Shown: positions 14,899-22,692 of the stretch, piece by piece
How the letters are laid out: each line of letters begins with the position of its first letter
Numbering within the stretch: position 1 is the stretch's first letter
Source of the DNA: Massilia phyllostachyos
GTDB lineage: Bacteria; Pseudomonadota; Gammaproteobacteria; Burkholderiales; Burkholderiaceae_D
Assembly: GCF_021044825.1 (NCBI RefSeq)
Contig: NZ_JAJNOC010000008.1
Location: 1 to 64,000 of the forward strand
Reading direction: 5' to 3'
Length of the DNA: 64,000 nt
Notes under the pieces: generated by a model
What the model was told of the DNA's origin: nothing
Database searches by the model: none
The model's input: only the letters and a program-made list of their open reading frames with translations
Position numbers and translations under genes: made by a program

Positions 14899-16290
14899 TT
14901 AAAGATACTTTGCCACACGCGCCACCACGACGTCGCGCCCGAACAATTCGAGCACCGCGTCGATCGCCGGCGTCTGCAACTGGCCGGTGACGATCAGGCG
15001 CAGCGGCATTGCGATCTGCGGCATCTTGAGACCATGCGCCGCCAGCACTTCCTTGAACATGGCGGCGATCGCAGCCTTGTTCCACTCCACATCCTTGCAG
15101 CGCTCGGCGAAGGTGGCCAGGGCCGGACGCACTGCGTCGGTCAGGTGCTGGGCCAGCAGCGCCGCATCCGGCTGCGGGTCGCGGTAGAACAGCATGGCGG
15201 TATCGGCCAGCTCGTTGATGGTGTTGGTGCGGTCCTTCACCAGCGCGATCACGGTCGCCAGTTCAGGCGCGCCGTCAAACTTCGCGCCTTCGCGCTCCAG
15301 CACCGGACGCGCGAGGCCAGCCAGGCGTTCGTTGTCGGCCGCCTTGATGTAATGGTTGTTCAGCCAGGCCAGCTTCTCCGGATTGAACTGCGCCGCCGAC
15401 GCGGTCAGGTGCTCGAGGTTGAACCACTCGGTGAACTGCTCCATCGAGAAGATCTCGTCGTCGCCGTGGCTCCAGCCCAGGCGCGCCAGGTAGTTCAACA
15501 TCGCTTCCGGCAGGTAGCCCTGCTCCGGGTACTGCATCACGCTGACCGCGCCGTGGCGCTTGGACAGCTTCTGGCCGTCGGCGCCCAGGATCATCGGCAA
15601 GTGGCCGTACTGCGGCAGCTCGGCGCCGAGCGCGCGCAGGATGTTGATCTGGCGCGGCGTGTTGTTCACGTGGTCGTCGCCGCGCAGCACGTGGGTGATC
15701 TTCATGTCCCAGTCGTCCACCGACACGCAGAAGTTGTAGGTCGGGGTGCCGTCCGGACGCGCGATGATCAGGTCGTCGAGCTCCTTGTTGGCGATGGTGA
15801 TCGGGCCCTTGACCACGTCGACCCAGGTGACTTCGCCGTCGAGCGGATTCTTGAAGCGCACCACCGGCCTGACCCCTTCCGGCACGGGCGGCAAGGTCTT
15901 GCCCGCTTCCGGCCGCCAGGTGCCGTCGTAGCGCGGCTTCTCGCCCGCGGCGCGCATGCGCTCGCGCATCGCCTCGACTTCTTCGGGCGAGCAGTAGCAC
16001 AGGTAGGCGGTGCCGGCTTCCAGCATCGACCGCACCACCTCGCGGTAGCGGTCCATGCGCTGCATCTGGTAGAACGGGCCTTCGTCATGCGACAGGCCGA
16101 GCCACTGCATGCCGTCCAGGATCGCCTGCACCGCTTCCGGCGTCGAGCGCTCCAGGTCGGTGTCTTCGATGCGCAGGATAAAGGTGCCGCCGAAGTGGCG
16201 GGCATAGGCCCAGGAATACAGCGCGGTGCGGGCGCCGCCGAGGTGGAGGTAGCCGGTCGGGCTGGGAGCGAAGCGGGTGCGGACGGTCAT
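14899..16290 (-). CDS. gltX: glutamate--tRNA ligase
   Basis: A 463-residue class Ib aminoacyl-tRNA synthetase that charges tRNA-Glu in the cytoplasm. The HIGH-equivalent is PSPTGYLHLGGAR near the N-terminus and the KMSKS-equivalent is KLSKRHG. FILRIEDTD is the conserved glutamate-binding strand. Length is normal for bacterial GluRS. Its three cognate tRNA-Glu genes follow immediately downstream on the same strand. Confidence 0.97.
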   Translation of the reverse strand: MTVRTRFAPSPTGYLHLGGARTALYSWAYARHFGGTFILRIEDTDLERSTPEAVQAILDGMQWLGLSHDEGPFYQMQRMDRYREVVRSMLEAGTAYLCYCSPEEVEAMRERMRAAGEKPRYDGTWRPEAGKTLPPVPEGVRPVVRFKNPLDGEVTWVDVVKGPITIANKELDDLIIARPDGTPTYNFCVSVDDWDMKITHVLRGDDHVNNTPRQINILRALGAELPQYGHLPMILGADGQKLSKRHGAVSVMQYPEQGYLPEAMLNYLARLGWSHGDDEIFSMEQFTEWFNLEHLTASAAQFNPEKLAWLNNHYIKAADNERLAGLARPVLEREGAKFDGAPELATVIALVKDRTNTINELADTAMLFYRDPQPDAALLAQHLTDAVRPALATFAERCKDVEWNKAAIAAMFKEVLAAHGLKMPQIAMPLRLIVTGQLQTPAIDAVLELFGRDVVVARVAKYL

Positions 16291-16380
16291 GGTGAGCGAT
16301 GCGAAATAGGTAAAGGGGGTATTTTACCGCGTCGCCCGATCCCCACCATACCGCACAAGCGCCCCGCCCCGCTCCTTCGC

Positions 16381-17736
16381 TCAGCCTTGCGCGGAGGGCG
16401 CCAGCGCCGGCCGCGGCGCGGTGCCGGCCTTGCGCACGGCCGCCGCCAGCAGCGGCGCCGCGCGCCGGATCTGGGCCGGCGTGTGCTGGGCCATCAGTTG
16501 CAACCGCAGGCGCGCCGCGCCCAGCGGCACGCCGGGGAATTCCATCGGGTTCACGAAGACCTGCTGGCGCGCCAGCAGCATGCCGGCGATGCGGCAGGCC
16601 GCCTCGGTGCCGGTCCACAGCGGCACGATCGGCGACGGCGCGCCGATGCAGCGCATGCCCTCGTCCTTCAACAGCGCGCGCAGCTCGACCTCGTGGCGCA
16701 TCAGCGCGGCGCGCAGGGTCTCGCCTTCGGGACTGGCGACGATGCGCAGGCAGGCCAGCACCGTGGCCGCCTGCACCGGCGACAGGGCGTTGGAAAACAT
16801 GTGCGGTCCGGCGAACAGCTGCAGCTGGCGGCGCACGCTCGGCGCGTCGCAGGCGACGAAGCCGCCGTTCGAGGCGAAGGTCTTGGAGAAGGCGCCGATC
16901 ACCATGTCGATCTTGCCGATCATGCCCTGAGCCCCGATCACGCCGGTGCCGCCGGGCCCCATCGCGCCCAGGTCGTGGGCCACGTCCACCAGCAGGGTGG
17001 CGCCGTACTCGCGGCACAGGTACTGCAGCAGCGGCAGGTCCGGGCTGTCGGCATCCATGCTGAACAGGCCTTCGGTGATGACCAGGATGGCGGCCTGGCT
17101 GTCCATCGCGCGGATGCCGGCCAGCAGTTCGCGCACGTGGTCGCAGTCAAGGTGGCGGAAGGAAGTGACGTTGCGGGTAGCCGCCATCGCGCCCTGGCGC
17201 AGCGAGGCGTGCGCCAGGCCGTCGATCAGCACGTGGTCGGCGCCGTGCACCAGCGCGGTGACGGCGCCGAAGGCCGCGCCCCAGCCGGTCGGGAACAGCA
17301 CCACGTGGCGGCACTGCAGCAGCTCGCCCAGCAACCCCTCCAGCGCGCCCGTGAGGCGGCTGTTCCCGAGCAGGACCGCCGAGCCGGCGCTGTGCGGCCC
17401 GCACTCGGCCAGCGCCGCCATCGCCGCCGCCAGCACCGCCGGGTGCGCCGACAGCGACAGGTAGTCCTGCGAGGCGAAGTTGATGCCGCGCGCGGCCGGC
17501 AGGCCGTCGCCCTCGACGGTGCTGAGTGGCCCCGGCGCACCCTCCAGGCGGCGGTTGTAGGGCCAGACCCCGTGGCGCATGCGCAGCGCGTACCAGTCGT
17601 CGAGCGGCTGCGCGCGCCGCATCAGGTCCGGCCCGCGCGGCTGGCGGAACAGGGCGACGTTGCCGCCCAGGGCGCCGGACGCGGCCAGCGCCGGCAAGTC
17701 CTGCGACGGGTCGAATGGAATGGCTTCGTTCTGCAT
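16381..17736 (-). CDS. alpha-oxoamine synthase-family PLP enzyme (BioF/CqsA-like)
   Basis: A 451-residue fold-type I PLP enzyme. The core has the family marks: FPTGWGAAFGAV (cofactor phosphate region), an Asp/His pair in VDVAHDLGAMGPGG, and the PLP lysine in GAFSKTFASNGG. Relatives condense an acyl-CoA with an amino acid: BioF (biotin), Kbl (threonine breakdown), SPT (sphingolipids), CqsA/LqsA/JqsA (alpha-hydroxyketone signals). No bioA/bioD or sphingolipid genes are nearby and an N-terminal extension of about 50 residues is present, so biotin synthesis is unlikely. A c-di-GMP gene lies 27 bp upstream on the same strand. The product is unknown. Confidence 0.75.
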   Translation of the reverse strand: MQNEAIPFDPSQDLPALAASGALGGNVALFRQPRGPDLMRRAQPLDDWYALRMRHGVWPYNRRLEGAPGPLSTVEGDGLPAARGINFASQDYLSLSAHPAVLAAAMAALAECGPHSAGSAVLLGNSRLTGALEGLLGELLQCRHVVLFPTGWGAAFGAVTALVHGADHVLIDGLAHASLRQGAMAATRNVTSFRHLDCDHVRELLAGIRAMDSQAAILVITEGLFSMDADSPDLPLLQYLCREYGATLLVDVAHDLGAMGPGGTGVIGAQGMIGKIDMVIGAFSKTFASNGGFVACDAPSVRRQLQLFAGPHMFSNALSPVQAATVLACLRIVASPEGETLRAALMRHEVELRALLKDEGMRCIGAPSPIVPLWTGTEAACRIAGMLLARQQVFVNPMEFPGVPLGAARLRLQLMAQHTPAQIRRAAPLLAAAVRKAGTAPRPALAPSAQG

Positions 17737-17763
17737 GGCGTTCTCCGGTATGGGTGCGTGGTC

Positions 17764-20304
17764 TCAATCGAAGGAAGGTTCGGGCTGCGGCGCGGGGTCG
17801 GCCTGGCGCGCCAGCATGGCCGCGATCTCGCCTGGCGGCAGCGGGCGCGCGAACAGGTAGCCCTGGGCCGCGTCGCAGCCCATCGCCGCCAGGTCGGCCA
17901 GCTGCTCGGGCAGCTCGACCGCTTCGGCGATCACCCGCAGGCCGAGGCGGTGCGCCATGCCGACGATCAACTCGGCAATCGCGAAGGAGCGGCCGGCCTG
18001 CCCGTCGCCGAGGCGGCGCACGAACAGCGCGTCCATCTTGAGGATGTCGACCGGCAGCTCGGACAGGTAGTTCAGGCTCGAGTAGCCGGTGCCGAAATCG
18101 TCGATCGACACCAGCACGCCGGCGCCGCGCAGGCCGTTCATCAGCGCGCAGTTGGCGGCCAGGTCGTCGATCAGCATGCCCTCGGTGATCTCGAGGTCGA
18201 GGCAATGCGCCGACATGCCGGTCTCCACCAGGATCGCGAGCACGCGCCCGGCCAGGCCCGGTTCCTTGAGCTGGCGCGCCGACAGGTTGACGGCCAGCTC
18301 GATCTCCGGCAGGCCGGCCTCGCGCCAGGCGCGGTGCTGCCGGCAGGCGGTGCGCAGCACCCAGTCGCCGATCGGCACGATCATGCCGGTCTCCTCGGCC
18401 AGCGCGATGAAGCTGCTCGGGGCCACCCGGCCGTAGACCGGATGCTGCCAGCGCAGCAGCGCCTCGACGCCCATCACGCGCTGCTCGGCCAGGTCGAACT
18501 GCGGCTGGTATTCGAGGAAGAACTGGCCTTGGGTGAGCGCTTCGCGCAAGCCGTTCTTCAGCGCCAGGCGCTCGCTCTGCGGCTGCGCGGTGTCGCCGGT
18601 GTAGACCACCACGCCGTTCTCGCCCAGGCGCTTGGCGTCGCGCATGGCGATGTCGGCGCGCTTGAGCAGCGCATCGAGGTCGCAGTCGGCGGCCGGATAC
18701 AGGGCCACGCCGACGGCCAGGGTCATGCAGCATTCGTGCGCACCGACCCGCATCGGCAGGCCAAAACGGTCGAGCACCTTCTCGGCCACCAGCTGGGCGT
18801 CCGACTCGAAGGCCAGGTCTTCCAGCAGCGCCACGAACTCGTCGCCGCCCCAGCGCGCCACGGTGTCGGAATCGCGCAGGGTGGCGCGGATGGTGGCGCC
18901 GGCCTGGCTCAGGAGCGCGTCGCCGGCCTCGTAGCCGAGTTCGTCGTTGATCTCCTTGAAGCGGTTGATGTTCAGCAGCAGCAGCGCTACCAGGCGCCGG
19001 TTGCGCCGGGCCCGGTCCATCGCGTGGCGCAGGCGGTCACGCAGCAGGCTGCGGTTGAGCAGGCCGGTGAGCTGGTCGCACTGGGCGCCCTGCGCCAGGC
19101 GCGCGTCGGCGGGCCGGCTGCCGCCGTGCGGCGCGGCGTCGCGCGCCAGCACCGGCTGGCGCTGGTCGGCGTCATGGCACTGCACCCGGTTGCGGCCCAG
19201 CGACTTGGCCAGATACAGCGCCTGGTCGGCGCGCGCGATCGCCGCGGCCGCCGCTTCACCGAGCCGGTATTCGGCCACGCCGACCGACACCGTCATGCCG
19301 ATATCCATTCCCTCATGCCGGCAGCACAGCGCGGCGGCCACGCGCCGCACCCGTTCGGCCAGCACGGTCGCATCGGGCGCCGGGGTCTCGGGCAGCATCA
19401 GGAGGAACTCCTCGCCGCCGTAGCGCCCGAAGGCGTCGGTCGCGCGGATCTGCCCCTGCACCGCGCCGGCGAAGGCGCGCAGCACGGCGTCGCCGGCCGC
19501 GTGGCCATAGGTGTCGTTGATGCGCTTGAAGAAGTCGAGGTCGAACAGGCACAGGCAGAACGGACGGCCGTTGCGGTCGCTACGCTCCTTTTCGCGGTCC
19601 ACCAGGCCGAGCAGGAAGCGGCGGTTGTGGCTGCCGGTGAGTTCGTCGCGGATGGCCAGCTCGTTGATGGTGGACAGCGCCTTCTGCAGCTTGACGAAGC
19701 CCTCGGTCTTGGTCAGCTCGAACAGCAGCACGAACACCAGCAGCACCACGTACAGGCCGAGGTCGCAGACCAGGTGCAGCAGCTGCATGTCGACGGTGGG
19801 CGCCGGCGGGCGCGCCAAGCCCAATGCCGGCAAGCCCCAGATCGCGCCGGCCGCCAGGCAGCTCATCACCAGCCAGAACACGCCGCTGGCGACGCCGCCC
19901 AGGAACATCGCCACCACCGGCGCCGTCACCAGCCAGCTGGCGGTCGGCGCGTCGCTGCCGCCCAGGTGCCACGTCAGCCAGCTGAAATTGAAGAACAGCG
20001 CGCACAGGAACAGCTCGCGCGCCGCCACGATGCTGCCCGAGTAGCGCAGCACGGGAGGGGCCAGCAGCATCACCAGGCAGCAGGCCAGGATCTCGGCCGC
20101 CGCCTTGCGCAGGTCGAGCAGCCAGTAGACCAGCGCATAGAAGGGACCGGCGGTGGCCGCCATGAGCGCCGCGTTGACCACGTTCTCGGCGCGCGCACGC
20201 AGGGCCGCGTCCTGGCGCAGCCGGCCTGGGACGAACAGGCCGGCGGCGTCGAGGTAGCGGCCGCGCCAGCGCTGGGGGTTGCCTGTCGGGCTGATCTCGC
20301 TCAT
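17764..20304 (-). CDS. membrane GGDEF-GGDEF-EAL c-di-GMP protein
   Basis: An 846-residue protein. The N-terminal ~200 residues hold several hydrophobic helices (integral membrane sensor). Two GGDEF domains follow, one with RYGGEEF (about residues 225-385) and one with WGGDEF (about 420-570), then a full EAL domain (about 590-835) with EALLRW, NLSARQL, EITEG, DDFGTGYSSL and KMD. Both cyclase signatures and the phosphodiesterase residues look intact, so it could make or break c-di-GMP. ATG 20304 is chosen because GCGGA lies just before it. A GTG at 20325 would add 7 residues. Confidence 0.88.
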   Translation of the reverse strand: MSEISPTGNPQRWRGRYLDAAGLFVPGRLRQDAALRARAENVVNAALMAATAGPFYALVYWLLDLRKAAAEILACCLVMLLAPPVLRYSGSIVAARELFLCALFFNFSWLTWHLGGSDAPTASWLVTAPVVAMFLGGVASGVFWLVMSCLAAGAIWGLPALGLARPPAPTVDMQLLHLVCDLGLYVVLLVFVLLFELTKTEGFVKLQKALSTINELAIRDELTGSHNRRFLLGLVDREKERSDRNGRPFCLCLFDLDFFKRINDTYGHAAGDAVLRAFAGAVQGQIRATDAFGRYGGEEFLLMLPETPAPDATVLAERVRRVAAALCCRHEGMDIGMTVSVGVAEYRLGEAAAAAIARADQALYLAKSLGRNRVQCHDADQRQPVLARDAAPHGGSRPADARLAQGAQCDQLTGLLNRSLLRDRLRHAMDRARRNRRLVALLLLNINRFKEINDELGYEAGDALLSQAGATIRATLRDSDTVARWGGDEFVALLEDLAFESDAQLVAEKVLDRFGLPMRVGAHECCMTLAVGVALYPAADCDLDALLKRADIAMRDAKRLGENGVVVYTGDTAQPQSERLALKNGLREALTQGQFFLEYQPQFDLAEQRVMGVEALLRWQHPVYGRVAPSSFIALAEETGMIVPIGDWVLRTACRQHRAWREAGLPEIELAVNLSARQLKEPGLAGRVLAILVETGMSAHCLDLEITEGMLIDDLAANCALMNGLRGAGVLVSIDDFGTGYSSLNYLSELPVDILKMDALFVRRLGDGQAGRSFAIAELIVGMAHRLGLRVIAEAVELPEQLADLAAMGCDAAQGYLFARPLPPGEIAAMLARQADPAPQPEPSFD

Positions 20305-20373
20305 CGGGATTCCGCTTGCATCCACTCAATTAAACTCAATCACCGAGTGTATGCAGGGAAATACCGCGGGATT

Positions 20374-20541
20374 TTATTTTCGAGCAGAAAGTCTCGAAAT
20401 AGCCGGCGCCGCCGACAGCCGGCGCGCCAGGTCCGCCGCCTCGAAGGCCGCCACCACCGCGGCGATGAAGACGCGGGTCTTCGCAGGCAGCTGGGCGCGG
20501 CTGGGGTAGTAGAGGGAGATGGTGCCGGCGTCCACGTGCCA
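20374..20541 (-). pseudogene. LysR-family regulator, C-terminal remnant
   Basis: The last 55 codons of a LysR-type regulator, reading DWHVDAGTISLYYPSRAQLP then AKTRVF. The YPSR...LPAKxRVF motif is typical of the end of the effector domain in LysR proteins acting near SDR genes. The first ~240 residues, including the DNA-binding domain, are absent. The fragment stops abruptly where an oppositely oriented SDR fragment begins. Confidence 0.8.
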
Positions 20542-21024
20542 GTCAACTCGGCCGGCGTCTTCGTCACCGGCAAAGTGGACGACCCCACGGCCGACCTGGC
20601 CGGCTTCGAGCGCCAGCTCGACATCAATGTAAAGGGCGTGGCCGCCGCCGTGCGCGCCGCCGCGCCGCTGCTGGCCGACGGTGGACACATCGTCTCGATC
20701 GGTACCACCGGCGCCGAACGCATCCCCTTCGCCGGCGCCGCCGACTACGTCGCCTCGAAAGCGGCGGTGGCCGCCTACTCGCGCGGCTGGGCGCGCGACC
20801 TGGGCGCACGCGGCATCACCGTCAACGTGATCCAGCCGGGCGCCATCGACACCGAGATGAACCCGTCCGACAGCGCCTTCGCCGACACCTTGCGCGCCAT
20901 GACCGCGCTGGGCCGCTACGGCCGTCCGGAAGAGATCACGGCGGCCGTCGCCTTCCTGGCCGGGCCGGACGCCGCCTACGTCACCGGCGCCCCCCTCAAC
21001 GTCGACGGCGGCCAGGTCGCATGA
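20542..21024 (+). pseudogene. short-chain dehydrogenase/reductase, 5'-truncated
   Basis: 160 codons of an SDR oxidoreductase starting in mid-motif at VNSAGVF (the NAG motif). The catalytic YxxxK is kept (DYVASKAAV) and the C-terminus is intact (APLNVDGGQVA). The N-terminal ~80 residues with the TGxxxGIG cofactor loop are gone and no start codon or ribosome-binding site is present, so it is very probably non-functional. It was the divergent partner of the adjacent LysR remnant. The next gene overlaps its stop region and was probably in its operon. Confidence 0.85.
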
Positions 21025-21053
21025 GTCCCGCGCTGCCACGCGAGGAGATTGCC

Positions 21054-21455
21054 ATGGACAACGAGATCCGCATCGCCGAGACGTTCTTCGCGCACTGGAG
21101 CGCCAACCGCATCGACGCGGCGCTCGCCACGCTGTCGGAAGACGTCCTGTACGACAACGTGCCCTTTCCCGACATCGTCGGCCGCGAGGAAGTCGGCAAA
21201 TTCCACCGTGGGTTCGGCGTGGGCATCGACTTCCTGCTGGACTGGAAAATCACCCACATCGCGGCCAGCGGCAACGTCGTCCTGAACGAGCGCATCGACG
21301 TGTTCCGACACAAGGATGGCGGCAGCATCGTGCTGCCGGTGATGGGCTTACTAAAGATCGAGAACGGCCGGATCAGCGTCTGGCGCGACTACTTCGATCC
21401 GGCCGATTTCGCGCGCCAGCTGGCGGCCTTGCGCGCGAATCCGCTCCCGGCTTAA
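21054..21455 (+). CDS. limonene-1,2-epoxide hydrolase-like / SnoaL-fold protein
   Basis: A 133-residue alpha+beta-barrel protein. The Asp-Arg-Asp catalytic set of limonene epoxide hydrolases is visible: Arg80 and Asp82 in NERIDVF and Asp112 in WRDYFD. Tyr33 and Asn35 in LYDNVP match the water-positioning pair. An epoxide substrate is therefore plausible but unproved. ATG 21054 has GAGGAG 6 nt before it. An upstream ATG (21021) overlaps the SDR stop and has no such site. It has probably lost its original promoter with the LysR/SDR deletion. Its stop overlaps that of apbC. Confidence 0.78.
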   Translation: MDNEIRIAETFFAHWSANRIDAALATLSEDVLYDNVPFPDIVGREEVGKFHRGFGVGIDFLLDWKITHIAASGNVVLNERIDVFRHKDGGSIVLPVMGLLKIENGRISVWRDYFDPADFARQLAALRANPLPA

Positions 21456-22540
21456 TCGTTCTTGACGACGATGCTCGGGAACTTGCTGCTCATGTCCTTG
21501 GCCCGCTCCGCCACCTTGACCGCCACCTTGCGCGCGATCTCTTTATAGATGGTGGCGACCGGGCCTTCGGGATCGGCCACCACGGTCGGGCGGCCGGAAT
21601 CGGTCTGCTCGCGGATCGACAGGTTCAAGGGCAGCTTGCCGAGGAAGTCGACGTTGAAGTCGCGGCACATCTTCTCGCCGCCGCCGGCCCCGAAGATCTC
21701 TTCATGGTGGCCGCAGTTGGAGCAGATGTGGGTGCTCATGTTCTCGACCACGCCGATGATCGGAATCCCGACCTTCTCGAACATCTTGAGGCCCTTGCGC
21801 GCGTCCAGCAGGGCGATGTCCTGCGGAGTGGTGACGATCACGGCGCCGGTCACGGGCACCTTCTGCGACAGGGTCAGCTGGATGTCGCCGGTGCCCGGCG
21901 GCATGTCGACGATCAGGTAGTCGAGGTCTTGCCAGTTGGTCTGCTCGAGCAGCTGCTGCAGCGCGCCGGTGACCATCGGGCCGCGCCAGACCATCGGCTC
22001 GTCCGGGTCGATCATGAAGCCGATCGACGACACCTGCACGCCGTGGTTTTCCAGCGGCTCCATGGTCTTGCCGTCGCGGCTCTCGGGGCGGCCACTGATA
22101 CCCAGCATCATCGGCTGCGAGGGGCCGTAGATGTCGGCGTCCAGGATGCCGACACTGGCGCCTTCGGCGCTCAGGGCCAGCGCCAGGTTGACGGCGGTGG
22201 TCGATTTGCCCACGCCGCCCTTGCCCGAGGCGACCGCGATGATGTTCTTCACGTTCGGCATCACCTTCAGGCCGCGCTGCACGGCGTGCGACAGGATCTT
22301 GCTGTACACCTTGACGGTGACGTTGCCGACACCCGGCAGCGCCTTCACGCCGGCCAGCACGCTGTCGCGGATCGCCGCAACCTGGCTCGCGGCCGGATAG
22401 CCCAGCTCGACGTCGAGGCTGACGTCGGCGCCGTCGACCTTGATGTTCTTGATCGACTTGGAAGAGACGAAATCCTTCCCGGTATTAGGATCGATGACCG
22501 CCGACAGTGCCGTCTTGATATCGTTCTCGGTGATGCTCAT
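21452..22540 (-). CDS. apbC: iron-sulfur cluster carrier ATPase ApbC/Mrp
   Basis: A 362-residue ParA/MinD-type P-loop protein that delivers Fe-S clusters to apoproteins. The N-terminal MIP18/DUF59 domain (about 1-90) is followed by the deviant Walker A GKGGVGKST and by CSNC, the cluster-binding CxxC. ATG 22540 has GGAG 6 nt upstream. An earlier ATG at 22585 has none. It is divergent from metG, a common pairing in proteobacteria, and convergent with and overlapping the epoxide-hydrolase gene by 4 bp. Confidence 0.93.
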   Translation of the reverse strand: MSITENDIKTALSAVIDPNTGKDFVSSKSIKNIKVDGADVSLDVELGYPAASQVAAIRDSVLAGVKALPGVGNVTVKVYSKILSHAVQRGLKVMPNVKNIIAVASGKGGVGKSTTAVNLALALSAEGASVGILDADIYGPSQPMMLGISGRPESRDGKTMEPLENHGVQVSSIGFMIDPDEPMVWRGPMVTGALQQLLEQTNWQDLDYLIVDMPPGTGDIQLTLSQKVPVTGAVIVTTPQDIALLDARKGLKMFEKVGIPIIGVVENMSTHICSNCGHHEEIFGAGGGEKMCRDFNVDFLGKLPLNLSIREQTDSGRPTVVADPEGPVATIYKEIARKVAVKVAERAKDMSSKFPSIVVKND

Positions 22541-22692
22541 GTGTTTCTCCAATGTGATTGGGGCGAAGTGTAGCGCAAAATGCATGACTGGCGTTTAGGC
22601 CCGTTTCGCGAACCTGTCGGTTCGCCCCCCTGCGCATGTAGGGCCTTCCGCTGTTAAAATGCTTCTTTTCATATACCACTAGCGCTTCGACC

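Noticed and set aside
15034..21024. A 1,996-codon open frame on the forward strand
   Set aside because: It is antisense to gltX, the oxoamine synthase and the GGDEF-EAL gene. High GC keeps the frame open. Only its last 160 codons (SDR remnant) are real.
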